A stretch of 64,000 bases of DNA, from assembly GCF_001444405.1 (NCBI RefSeq), contig NZ_CP013187.1, positions 3,348,001 through 3,412,000 of the forward strand. The letters run 5' to 3'. This DNA comes from Pseudoalteromonas phenolica. Its GTDB lineage: Bacteria > Pseudomonadota > Gammaproteobacteria > Enterobacterales > Alteromonadaceae. The translations under genes were made by a program, and so were the position numbers. The notes under the pieces are model-generated. The model ran no database searches and was not told the DNA's origin. It saw only the letters and a list, made by a program, of their open reading frames with translations. This document shows, piece after piece, positions 26,898 through 35,665 of this stretch (positions within the stretch are counted from its first letter, which is position 1; the number at the start of each line of letters is the position of its first letter).

Positions 26898-27662
26898 ATG
26901 ACGCAGCAAGCACCTAGCCAATTACTCATCGAGCCCGGCATACTAGCTATTTTTGGCACAGTGCCAAAAACGGCTGCTCACCAACACACGCTTATTCAGA
27001 TCTCCTTACCCATAGGTAACGCGGATATGCGCCTTACTCTGCCAAATCACGATGCAATAGAGCTCTCCGATGCAAGCATCATTAACCAAGATGTTAGTCA
27101 TCAGCTCACCATGCAAGCTGGGTGGGTGGTCTTAATCGAACCTAGCTGCAATGTTGGCAAACAGCTCACGGCAAAACTGGCTGATAAAGCCTTTATTGAA
27201 ATCGACATTAATAAGAAACTAGACAGTACTCAAAGCCTAAGTGAGTTACTCACTTTGTGTGGTTTAACCCCTGCACTTCAAACCAAGGTACCTCAAACCC
27301 CATCACCTCTAACCACAACACCGCAAACCAAAGTTGATGCACGAATAGCCCGCTTGCTCGATAAGCTTAATCACTGCATTGGCAAAGAGTGTGTAAAACC
27401 ACAGCAGTGGCGAGCTGTCGATATTGCCGCAGAGCTCAACCTCTCAGAAAGTCGCTTTTTGCATTTGTTTAAAGACACAATGCAGATCCCCTGGCGACCT
27501 TACTTATTATGGCGACGTTTGATCTGTGCATTACAGACATTACAGCAAGGAAAAACGGCCACAGAAGCGGCGTATATTGCAGGTTTCTCAGACAGCGCGC
27601 ATTTGAGTCGCACCTTCAAAAAGCAGTTTGGATTGAGCCTGAGGGAATATCAAAAGCGTTAA
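26898..27662 (+). CDS. AraC-family transcriptional regulator
   Basis: A 254-residue regulator. The C-terminal ~100 residues hold the two AraC helix-turn-helix units: VDIAAELNLSESRFLHLFKD and ATEAAYIAGFSDSAHLSRTFKKQFG, ending LREYQKR. The N-terminal ~150 residues are a poorly conserved ligand or oligomerisation domain. It starts 15 bp after the ppaC terminator and converges on the periplasmic-binding-protein gene. No ribosome-binding site is obvious before ATG 26898. The target genes are unknown. Confidence 0.88.
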   Translation: MTQQAPSQLLIEPGILAIFGTVPKTAAHQHTLIQISLPIGNADMRLTLPNHDAIELSDASIINQDVSHQLTMQAGWVVLIEPSCNVGKQLTAKLADKAFIEIDINKKLDSTQSLSELLTLCGLTPALQTKVPQTPSPLTTTPQTKVDARIARLLDKLNHCIGKECVKPQQWRAVDIAAELNLSESRFLHLFKDTMQIPWRPYLLWRRLICALQTLQQGKTATEAAYIAGFSDSAHLSRTFKKQFGLSLREYQKR

Positions 27663-27711
27663 GAAAATCACCTTTAAAATTTACAAATGTCGTTTCAGAC
27701 AATCAACAAAA

Positions 27712-28494
27712 CTACTGGGTATCAGTCAGAGCCACTTGCTCCATTCGCCCCAAATAAGCCTCAACGATTTTGGCGTAGCCTTTACCTTGTTTAAACTTCT
27801 TCAACTCATAATTAAACCTATCTCTGAGCATTTTATCTTTAAAAGCGACACTGGCGGTGACTGGCGGGATTAAATAATGATGTTTAAAGATATCTATGGG
27901 TCTTTGTTTGTCATTTATGCGATAGAAGTAATAGAAAATATATTGGTCTAATACTGCAAAGTCGTAACGGGATTTAGCCAGTATCTCGGGGATCACCGAC
28001 ATGTCTGCCGACTCTTTATATCGCGCTTGCTCCGACATGGCTTTAAACGCATCGCCAAAATAGCCCGGTGCACCTTGAAAAGTAATCACAGAATACTTAG
28101 CAAGATCGCTGATAGATTCGGGCGATAAATTACGCTCAGATAAAGAAAACACCATGGGTTTATAAGTAACAATGGGCTCACTGATATAAAAGTTATCGGT
28201 ATCTTGTGCAAAAAATATCGGTGCCATTAAGTCATACTGACCGGAGCGAACTAACATCTCTGCTCTGCCAAGTGCTACAAAGTTAAGCTTCACAGAGTAA
28301 CCAAGCTGTCTGAGTACTGCTTTAGTCACATCTAAATCTATGCCACTAAATAGTTTATTATTTATCGTATGCGGCGGCCCTTCGCTGGTCACTAAACTGA
28401 GCGGTTTTCCATGTACTAGAGCGCTAAAAAGCCAAAAGAAAAAGCAGGCTTGCAAAAGCATATTAATTGAACTCTTAGCCATATTTAGCCACAT
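27712..28494 (-). CDS. Periplasmic amino-acid-binding-like protein (SBP family 3)
   Basis: A 260-residue exported protein with a hydrophobic N-terminus (MAKSSINMLLQACFFFWLFS) and the start of the mature fold SLVTSEGPPHTINN. Motifs PPHTINNKLFSGIDLDVTKAVLRQLG and YDLMAPIFFAQDTDNFYIS are typical of family 3 solute-binding or sensor-type binding proteins. No permease or ATPase is adjacent, so it is an orphan, perhaps a receptor or non-transport ligand-binding protein. The start could be the ATG 12 bases downstream. Confidence 0.75.
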   Translation of the reverse strand: MWLNMAKSSINMLLQACFFFWLFSALVHGKPLSLVTSEGPPHTINNKLFSGIDLDVTKAVLRQLGYSVKLNFVALGRAEMLVRSGQYDLMAPIFFAQDTDNFYISEPIVTYKPMVFSLSERNLSPESISDLAKYSVITFQGAPGYFGDAFKAMSEQARYKESADMSVIPEILAKSRYDFAVLDQYIFYYFYRINDKQRPIDIFKHHYLIPPVTASVAFKDKMLRDRFNYELKKFKQGKGYAKIVEAYLGRMEQVALTDTQ

Positions 28495-28739
28495 TTAAAA
28501 TTTCAATAACGATATGCAAAGCCGTTCACCCGCAAACTAACTTTTCATCTTAATATGTTCAGTTTAGAAGTTATTAAGAATAGTTAAAGTGCGATTTTAT
28601 AGTCATTTATGCGCTTTTGATTTGTATATAATCACGCTCTGAGTAAAAACAAGAATTTACCCTAAAGACAAAATTGATAGTCAATCTCGCCGTATATCAC
28701 TTGCGACAACATCAATTCTCATATTCAAAAGCAACACTA
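28495..28739. other. Intergenic stretch without a gene
   Basis: AT-rich DNA between the binding-protein gene and the dispersed repeat. I see no convincing coding frame, tRNA or terminator. It should hold the promoter of the leftward gene, but I cannot place it with confidence. Confidence 0.5.
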
Positions 28740-28899
28740 ATACCAATCTTCAATAATACTCAATCACTTTGAGGGACTAAAGCGGACGCTAGCTTCGTTG
28801 AAAGTTTTTATTTAGAACAAATAAATAGCAAAAATTTAGTCTCGCTATAAACAGTTTTCCTTGCCTAAAAATAGATCACCTAATCGAACGGATTGGTAT
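28740..28899. repeat. Dispersed MITE-like element, copy B (~160 bp)
   Basis: Bounded by ATACCAAT (28740-28747) and ATTGGTAT (28892-28899). Its reverse complement aligns along its length with copy A at 6769-6929, sharing TTGTTCTA-ATAA, AACGAAG-TA and a GCAAGG segment, but the copies are clearly diverged. It lies in the 497-bp gap between two leftward genes. It carries no coding frame. Confidence 0.65.
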
Positions 28900-28991
28900 G
28901 AAGATTCGAAAATAACACTTCAAAAGTACTGAAGTCGTTGCTTCGAAGCTAAAACTTTAAACAACGACCTCCAATGGCGATAAACGCAGCG

Positions 28992-29897
28992 TTAAAGTTG
29001 TGTTCGTCTAATCACTCTGCCATTTTTATTAATGCGAATTTCAGTCACTGTCGCTAATACCCCATATTGATTAAAGATGTGGTTGTGTTGATCCCAAAGT
29101 ACAGGCTGTGACAATTTATTTGCCGCGATAAACTGTTTTACATGATGTTCGTCAACATAATAGCCGTTCACAACAATCAAAGTATTGCTGTCTTTTCGTT
29201 TAGCCAAACGCGCTAAGCTTGCTTCACACCCTGCAAACTGTGGCATAGGACACAAAGAATCAACAAAAACCAAGCTAAGATGCTCATCGGCCTGTAAATT
29301 TGTAAGCCTGCTATTTAAGCTGATTGGCTCAGCCAACAAGGTGTGCCCCTTAAAGTTGGGAGCAATATCATTTTCATCAACGCGCGCTACTGGTGCTTGT
29401 TTTACAAACTGCGTTTGACTTGGCTGTGGTTTATTTTCGTGAGTTAAGTCTTGCAATAAATGATGCACAGCAGTCAGTTGCTCCTGATTGATCAATTGCT
29501 CCGCGACTAAATAACGTGCTAGATCTGTATCATTGCCTTTAAAAACCGTTTGATCGTTTTGCAAGATGACATGGTAAGGCATCTGCCAAACACCATATTG
29601 GCGCATCAACTGATAATTTTCGTCTAAGTAAAGATCGCCTAAAACCGGAAATGCCTGTTGCGCCTGCGCCAAAATATCACGGGTGACATTGATATTTGGC
29701 TGCACATATTGCACCTGATACTCTTCTGAATTTTGTGCACTCAGCCAGTCCGTTAGCGGTGTTTGTTGATCGCTAAAATACTGCCACACGTCAATAAATA
29801 CTAAATGTTTCATTTTAGTTTCTGAGCTTTGTAACTGTTCTGCGAAGGAGGCTGTGCTCACACTCAATAAAACAAAGACCAAAAATAATGCTTTCAT
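28992..29897 (-). CDS. Exported two-domain thioredoxin-like protein
   Basis: A 301-residue protein with signal peptide MKALFLVFVLLSVSTASFA. The first half looks like a thioredoxin fold (MKHLVFIDVWQYFSD, then PVLGDLYLDENYQLMRQYGVWQMPYHVIL) but lacks a CxxC. The second half (about 170-301) is another thioredoxin-like domain with SLCPMPQFAGCEASL, a Cys pair spaced more widely than CxxC, then FNQYGVLATVTEIRINKNGRVIRR. It lies 24 bp after a TlpA-like gene and a DsbD-like gene and is probably the redox client or effector of that pair. The exact reaction is unknown. Confidence 0.75.
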   Translation of the reverse strand: MKALFLVFVLLSVSTASFAEQLQSSETKMKHLVFIDVWQYFSDQQTPLTDWLSAQNSEEYQVQYVQPNINVTRDILAQAQQAFPVLGDLYLDENYQLMRQYGVWQMPYHVILQNDQTVFKGNDTDLARYLVAEQLINQEQLTAVHHLLQDLTHENKPQPSQTQFVKQAPVARVDENDIAPNFKGHTLLAEPISLNSRLTNLQADEHLSLVFVDSLCPMPQFAGCEASLARLAKRKDSNTLIVVNGYYVDEHHVKQFIAANKLSQPVLWDQHNHIFNQYGVLATVTEIRINKNGRVIRRTQL

Positions 29898-29921
29898 GCT
29901 GTTTCTCCTATTGTTTCGCTA

Positions 29922-30416
29922 TTATTGTTTCGCTAAGTTCAGTAAGGCTTGATTAAATTCATCGGATGCAAAAAAAGACTGCTGATGAATACGCCCTTGC
30001 TTATCTATCAAAACATGAAACGGCGTGCCCATTACCCCATAGCTTTGCGTTAAGGCACCCGTTTTATCAAACACCGTAGGCAGCGATAAATCGTTCACAG
30101 CATAGAAGTTTTCGATATTTGCAACTGAGTCATTCAAGGCAATATTCACGGTGATCACTTCAACATCGCCTTGCAACTTTTGATGTAACCTCGCTAAATG
30201 CGGCATTTCGTTGGTACAGTACTGACACCAAGTCGCCCAAAACTTTAAATAAACGGGCTTTTTGCCCACAAACTTTGAAAGCGCAAGCTGCTGTCCTGCC
30301 AGCGTAGTAACCGAGAATTCAGGGGCTTGGTCACCCACTTGCAAAGGCGCGGCTTGCGCACTTATTGGCAAATTCAATAACAATAAACAGAGTAAAAACA
30401 TACACAGATTTTTCAT
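29922..30416 (-). CDS. TlpA-like periplasmic thioredoxin
   Basis: A 164-residue protein with signal peptide MKNLCMFLLCLLLLNLPISAQA and a TlpA/AhpC-type thioredoxin domain. The active site is FWATWCQYCTNEMPHL (CxxC at WCQYC), followed by the cis-Pro region GVMGTPFHVLIDKQGRI. It likely keeps periplasmic thiols reduced. It sits 9 bp after the DsbD-like gene, which would supply electrons from cytoplasmic thioredoxin. Confidence 0.87.
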   Translation of the reverse strand: MKNLCMFLLCLLLLNLPISAQAAPLQVGDQAPEFSVTTLAGQQLALSKFVGKKPVYLKFWATWCQYCTNEMPHLARLHQKLQGDVEVITVNIALNDSVANIENFYAVNDLSLPTVFDKTGALTQSYGVMGTPFHVLIDKQGRIHQQSFFASDEFNQALLNLAKQ

Positions 30417-30425
30417 GGTGTTTCC

Positions 30426-31109
30426 TTATGAGTTAATTTGTAAAAAGAACATCAACGCCACTCCCATCATAGTAACGGCCAGCAGATATTTGACAGCCTG
30501 CATCCAGCGGCCTGATTTGGGTAAGCGTGATAAAAAGTGTGTCGAGCAGCCAATCAGCAAAAGCAAAGCACTCATGCCTAGGGCAAATAAAAATAGATAA
30601 CTAAAACCCAACAGTGGCGATTGGGTGGAGGCCACAAACATCAGTAGCATGCCGAGTACCGGAGAGGTGCACGGCGCCATGACTAAGCCAGAAAGTAAGC
30701 CGGTGACAAATACATTCAATGATCGCACACGGCTACTTGCGCTAACACGCACTGAAAGCTGCGGCATCTTTATCCAATCTAATAGACTGGCAGCCATAAG
30801 TAGGCAAAAAACTCCCGCAGTAAAAAGCATCATGGGGTGAGTCGCGACAGAGCCAAATAAATGGCCACTACTGGCAGCCAAAACACCTAGCAGACTGTAA
30901 GTCAGCGCCAAGCCAAGTACATAAATAAACGCCAATCGTACTCGCTGCTTCGCGTGAGTTGCTTGCTGAGTAACCACCGACACGGTAATGGGGATCATCG
31001 GATATACACAAGGCGTTAAGCTGGTCAGTACGCCTGTAAAAAACACCAATACAAATAACAATGCCGAGTGTTGCTGCGAAAATAATAGTTGCTGTAGCAG
31101 TTGTTCCAT
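30426..31109 (-). CDS. DsbD/CcdA-like transmembrane thiol electron carrier
   Basis: A 227-residue integral membrane protein with about six helices. It has both DsbD-beta signatures: SLTPCVYPMIPIT in the first helix region and LVMAPCTSPVLGMLL in the fourth; these Cys carry electrons across the membrane. It corresponds to the central domain of DsbD without the alpha and gamma domains, with TlpA-like and thioredoxin-like proteins as separate genes downstream. First of a three-gene leftward operon, divergent from a CadC-like regulator. Not full-length DsbD, and CcdA is an alternative name. Confidence 0.87.
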   Translation of the reverse strand: MEQLLQQLLFSQQHSALLFVLVFFTGVLTSLTPCVYPMIPITVSVVTQQATHAKQRVRLAFIYVLGLALTYSLLGVLAASSGHLFGSVATHPMMLFTAGVFCLLMAASLLDWIKMPQLSVRVSASSRVRSLNVFVTGLLSGLVMAPCTSPVLGMLLMFVASTQSPLLGFSYLFLFALGMSALLLLIGCSTHFLSRLPKSGRWMQAVKYLLAVTMMGVALMFFLQINS

Positions 31110-31320
31110 ATGAACAGCCCTTGAGTTGTGATGAACACAAGTTCAACAGTACAGCGCTTGGTTTGCTATTAAGGGCGTATAAAATCGTCATAAAATTTCT
31201 ATCAAATAAAAATTTAACCATTTATTACATGAACTTATAAAAAACACTGGAAGATGTTTAAATTTTAAAAACAGGTTGGAATACCATAGAATAGCAATGA
31301 CTATTACCAAGGAGTGCGTC

Positions 31321-33651
31321 GTGTATTGTTTTGCTGAATTCACTTTTATCCCAGACACCGCTTGTCTCAATACCGCAAGTGAACAAGTTAGGCTCAGAAA
31401 CAAGGTCGCACTACTACTGGCTTATTTTTTACAGCACCCAAATGAAGTGATAAGTAAAGACCGCTTATTGAGTGAGCTTTGGCAACATGGTGACTTTCGT
31501 GAAGCATCGCTCACTCAAAGCATTCGAGAATTGCGAGCGGCACTTGGAGACGATGCAAAAACCCCCCGCTTTATAGAAACCATTCCGCAGCGTGGATACC
31601 GTTGGATCTGCCCATTAAAATTAACGTCTAAATCGCATCATTCAAAAAGCGCCAACGCCTCTAAACAAAATATATTCGCATCGACTAAGAAGCTCATTTT
31701 TATGGGGTTATGTGGACTCGTCGCGATGAGTATTTGGAGTACGACTCGCTACTTCGAAGATGATGTAACCGCCGATGAAGCAGACTCACAACAGCATATT
31801 CAGCAGCAAGTAGAATCTCTCATTGTACTGCCTTTTAGTAATAACACCGGCAATGCCGATATGGCATGGCTCGAATTAGGTTTATCGGATATGTTATCGG
31901 TCGATTTAAAACGCGCTAACCAAGTGCAAATTGTCTCTCCAGCCCAAGGCAATTTGTTACTGCTTGAACATCAAATTAGTTGGCCTACATTACCTAACTA
32001 TATTCGCGCCATGCTAGAAAAAGAGCAAATTGACGCAGCACTAGTGGCCAGTGTCAGACTGCTTAAACAGCAGCAAATTATCGACTTTCAAATTTTATTT
32101 CGCGATGGCAGGGTACAACAAGGTAGTATGAGTTTTGATAACCTTGCTGCCAATATCGACCGTGTTGGCCATCAAGTTTTTCAGCTAATTAATCCAAAGC
32201 AAGTACTTACATCAGAACATTCCCAACCAGACTTATCAGCCATGGCGATTGCGCAAGGTATGCAAGCGCTTCAAACCACAGGTGCGCTCGACGCAAAGCG
32301 ATTTTTTAGTGCTTCATTGACCTTAAAGCCCTCTTTGTGGGCAAAAGCTTATTTAAGTCAAACATTAATTACATTGGGCCAATGGCAAGAAGCCGAGCAA
32401 ACTCTCTTTCATTTAGTGAATATCTCTCTCGAGCATGATCCCTACTTAGACGCTTTTGTGCATTTTTTGATGGCAGATCTTATGTCTAAAAAAGGTCATC
32501 CAGAGAGCAACGTTTGGATAGCCAAGAGCGTTACCAAAAGTGCGCAAACACAAGATGCAAAACTTCTTGCTAGCAGTCTAAAGCTCGAAGCTGACCAACA
32601 TTTCCTTAATATGAATTGGCAAGCACATGAAGCTGTATTGGACCAAATCGATCAAACTTTCGAGCTAAGCACGGCCCCCGAACTACTCGCAGATAAAATG
32701 TTTTACCTTGGCGAACCAATCAATTCCGGATTAGAGCAAAGCCCACATTTAGATTTGGCCGAAAATGCTAAACGCTTAAAAAAGGCATTAGGGTTTTATC
32801 AAACACTAAATAATCGAAGTCAAGTTGCTGCCACACAACTGGCCATTGCACAAAACTATGGGCTACCGGTAGAGGAGCGTGCACAAGCCCTTATTGCATC
32901 AATGCAAGCTTACCGAGTTTTGCAGCAACCTTATGAGCTTGCCGTCGCTGAAATGTACGCGGGTTTTTATCAGATGCAATTGCATCAAGGCGATAAGGCA
33001 CAAGTTTATTTTCAATCTGCCATTGATAAAGCACAACAACTAGATGCTAAGAACCTACTTGATTGGGCACAGTTCTATCTTGCTTTTGCTTATCTTGATC
33101 AGGGGTTAGACCAAAGTGATCGAGGTGGGCAGGCTGGTAACCCTCAAAAGCTAAAGCAAGCGATTGATTTACTAAATCAAGTTTTGAATACCACTTCAAA
33201 TCAAATCATTGCCGCAAGCAGCCGAGTCTTTCTAGGTTGGGCGCATACCCAAACCCAAGATTTTGAACTGGCACACCAAGTACTTGCACAAGCATTATTA
33301 GACACTGAAACACCTGCATATCGCATCACACACGCCTACGCTAGATATAGCAAAATGTACGCATATCTTTTACAGCAGCAATATGCGCAAGTACTAAACC
33401 TCAGGCTAGCGCAATTCACCACCCGATTAGAAGCAATTTATGTAGCTAGAGCGTATGCTGAGCTTGACCAGTTTGATAATGCCATAACGACTTTAAAAAC
33501 GTTTCAATCACAGCTACCTACTCAATGGCAACAAGCAGATACTCAACTGTTAGCTGAATATCAAAATGCAAACAAAGGTGGGCAATGGTTAAGCCAAGCG
33601 CTCGAAAAAGCGCATAGTGTGTATTGTGAAACAGAATGGTTAGTTGAATAA
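31321..33651 (+). CDS. CadC/ToxR-like membrane regulator with TPR-like C-terminal domain
   Basis: A 776-residue protein. Residues 1-100 are an OmpR/PhoB-type winged helix (VISKDRLLSELW, SLTQSIRELRAALGDD, IETIPQRGYRW), cytoplasmic. A membrane helix spans about 124-141, and the rest is a periplasmic region with repeated helical hairpins resembling TPR. I chose GTG 31321 as start because AAGGAG lies 6 bases upstream; in-frame TTG and ATG codons upstream have no comparable site. It is divergent from the DsbD-like redox operon (211 bp between start codons) and probably regulates it, sensing periplasmic state through the TPR part. The signal is unknown. Confidence 0.85.
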   Translation: MYCFAEFTFIPDTACLNTASEQVRLRNKVALLLAYFLQHPNEVISKDRLLSELWQHGDFREASLTQSIRELRAALGDDAKTPRFIETIPQRGYRWICPLKLTSKSHHSKSANASKQNIFASTKKLIFMGLCGLVAMSIWSTTRYFEDDVTADEADSQQHIQQQVESLIVLPFSNNTGNADMAWLELGLSDMLSVDLKRANQVQIVSPAQGNLLLLEHQISWPTLPNYIRAMLEKEQIDAALVASVRLLKQQQIIDFQILFRDGRVQQGSMSFDNLAANIDRVGHQVFQLINPKQVLTSEHSQPDLSAMAIAQGMQALQTTGALDAKRFFSASLTLKPSLWAKAYLSQTLITLGQWQEAEQTLFHLVNISLEHDPYLDAFVHFLMADLMSKKGHPESNVWIAKSVTKSAQTQDAKLLASSLKLEADQHFLNMNWQAHEAVLDQIDQTFELSTAPELLADKMFYLGEPINSGLEQSPHLDLAENAKRLKKALGFYQTLNNRSQVAATQLAIAQNYGLPVEERAQALIASMQAYRVLQQPYELAVAEMYAGFYQMQLHQGDKAQVYFQSAIDKAQQLDAKNLLDWAQFYLAFAYLDQGLDQSDRGGQAGNPQKLKQAIDLLNQVLNTTSNQIIAASSRVFLGWAHTQTQDFELAHQVLAQALLDTETPAYRITHAYARYSKMYAYLLQQQYAQVLNLRLAQFTTRLEAIYVARAYAELDQFDNAITTLKTFQSQLPTQWQQADTQLLAEYQNANKGGQWLSQALEKAHSVYCETEWLVE

Positions 33652-33654
33652 AAA

Positions 33655-33693
33655 ATGGCTCGCGACTTCTTTACCTATCAAATCACGAGCCAT
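33655..33693. terminator. Weak hairpin between converging genes
   Basis: Eight-base inverted repeat ATGGCTCG / CGAGCCAT with a 23-nt loop, between the first CadC-like gene and the lipoprotein gene. No T-run follows, so its role as terminator is doubtful. Confidence 0.35.
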
Positions 33694-33722
33694 AAATTAG
33701 ACATGCCTTTAAAATGAAGAGC

Positions 33723-35543
33723 TTATTCAGAACGCTCTATTAGCTCTAACACGGCTTCTATCACGGTATCTGGATGTTCAAAAAACACTTGATGACTGGC
33801 ATTTTTTAGCTGGTAATATTTTCCTTGAGTCTTATTAGCAATATCTTTACTCCATTGCGTCCCCTCTTGTTGCCATTTAATTAAACCAGCCTTATTTTCT
33901 TCGTCGGCAGTTTCAATGTCTAAGCGCTCAAAATCAGTATCAATTACACTAATAGGTACACTAATATTGTGTTGCAATGGCTCGGCAATATTCAGGTCAT
34001 CATGATAGTTCATCATTTCTTTTATACGTGTTACTTGATTTTCGACTTGTAATCGCTGCTCAGTTACTTGGCCATAATAGACCCAATCCATTTTCTCTTG
34101 ATGATTTGACGGAATGAGCTTGACGATCTCTTCACGTTCAATGGCAATACGCTCACGACTCTTTTCAGTCCAATTACCACCACGCACATGCTCAATATAT
34201 TCGGTTTTATATTTTCGCAGGCCTGCAACCGAGCCACTTTGATATTGAGAAATTGAGTGAGGTAGTAAAATATCAGGATCAGCCCACACTACACCATTCA
34301 CCTTGATATCAGGGTTGGGATTATGTAAGTACATGAGGGTCGCTAAGTTGCTGTTGGCGAAACTCAAGAATGTTACTTCTTTAGTGCCTAATAAGCTCAG
34401 TAGTTCAGGCAAATCTTCCGCCAGCTGTTTGAATGACGGCTCTTCTACATCGGAGCTCCAAGCATTCCCCAGCCTGTCTATTACATGCACTCTTGCATGC
34501 TCTGCAAGTAATGGTTGCACAAGAGAAGCCCAAGCGGAGTCACTGTGAAAAAACTTGTTCGCACCAGAGAGGATCACCACATCTCCCTTGTCAGTTTGTT
34601 TGCCCATACTTCTAACGTGATAGTTTTTAGTATTCACCGTATAAAGCGCTGAGAATTCAGGTAAAGCGTATGCGCTGCTTTGATTAAAAAAGTCTAATAG
34701 CTGGTTTGAGGTTGAGTAGTCTTCAAAAGACCAAGCATGGCCACCTCCATTAATGCTCACTAATTTGCTCAATAGTGTAGCGTCGATTGAAGAGCGATAT
34801 AGTTTCTCCGTAACGCGCTCACTGGGCGTACTTTCAGTCACTATGGCATCAGGTATGGTCTGGCTAGTAATCAACTCGACTGTTTTAGGCGCCGAAATAA
34901 GCCCAAAGTTATGATGTACCAGACCTTGATAAGGTAAGACTCTATCTGCAGTGCCTTGCACTAACATATAACTTGTAGGATCGGTAATACTACACATACT
35001 CGATAACCTATCTGACATAGGCGATGCCACACTCGCGACAGCTTGAAACTTTTCACTGAACTTACACAGCATGTTTTGGCTGAACAGCCCACCTTGAGAA
35101 AAACCGACCGCGTAGTTTTCACCTTCCAACAAATTATATTCGGCATGCATTTTATCAATCAATTGAACGATAAATTCGACATCTTTAGCCCCCAAACGAT
35201 GTGCAATATTACACTCACACCCTTCATCCCACTCTATCTCCTTAGACTTAGGATAAATTACAAGGTAGTCATCGCTTAATAACTCAAATCGCGTCATGCG
35301 TTGCATACGTTTTTCTGTTCCTCCTGAACCATGAAAAGCAAATAATAACTTGTATGCTTTTCCTTCTTTAACCCCTCCTTCAGGGAAGGCCAAGGTATAA
35401 AAACGATCTCCTAAACTTAAATGTAAATCACTTGAGGTTTCCTCCGGTGTTTCATTGAGTTCAACCTGCTCTGTGGGGTGGCTCTGGCTTCCACAAGCTT
35501 GTAGCACACCAGATAATACAAGGGCTAATAATAACTTTTTCAT
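33723..35543 (-). CDS. Lipoprotein with two alpha/beta-hydrolase domains
   Basis: A 606-residue lipoprotein. I chose ATG 35543 because AGGAGAGACA precedes it and MKKLLLALVLSGVLQAC is a clear lipoprotein signal with lipobox LQAC. The N-terminal half resembles poly(3-hydroxybutyrate) depolymerase/LpqC-type esterases: FAFHGSGGTEKR, nucleophile in GFSQGGLFS, then the acid/His region GGGHAWSF. The C-terminal half starts again with a core strand (VVILSGANKFF), has a possible second nucleophile in FANSNLATL, and a His in NASHQVFFEHP. So two hydrolase-like modules are fused on one lipoprotein, likely facing the periplasm or outside. Substrates are unknown. It is divergent from the second CadC-like regulator. 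Confidence 0.77.
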   Translation of the reverse strand: MKKLLLALVLSGVLQACGSQSHPTEQVELNETPEETSSDLHLSLGDRFYTLAFPEGGVKEGKAYKLLFAFHGSGGTEKRMQRMTRFELLSDDYLVIYPKSKEIEWDEGCECNIAHRLGAKDVEFIVQLIDKMHAEYNLLEGENYAVGFSQGGLFSQNMLCKFSEKFQAVASVASPMSDRLSSMCSITDPTSYMLVQGTADRVLPYQGLVHHNFGLISAPKTVELITSQTIPDAIVTESTPSERVTEKLYRSSIDATLLSKLVSINGGGHAWSFEDYSTSNQLLDFFNQSSAYALPEFSALYTVNTKNYHVRSMGKQTDKGDVVILSGANKFFHSDSAWASLVQPLLAEHARVHVIDRLGNAWSSDVEEPSFKQLAEDLPELLSLLGTKEVTFLSFANSNLATLMYLHNPNPDIKVNGVVWADPDILLPHSISQYQSGSVAGLRKYKTEYIEHVRGGNWTEKSRERIAIEREEIVKLIPSNHQEKMDWVYYGQVTEQRLQVENQVTRIKEMMNYHDDLNIAEPLQHNISVPISVIDTDFERLDIETADEENKAGLIKWQQEGTQWSKDIANKTQGKYYQLKNASHQVFFEHPDTVIEAVLELIERSE

Positions 35544-35665
35544 TTGTCTCTCCTGTTTTGCCAAGAGACTAAATTTGCTGCTACATTATTGTCACAACCT
35601 TTAATCGAATTTATCGTTACCTTTTGCTTACCTAAAAAATAAGTATAAAAAACATTAGGCTAGGT

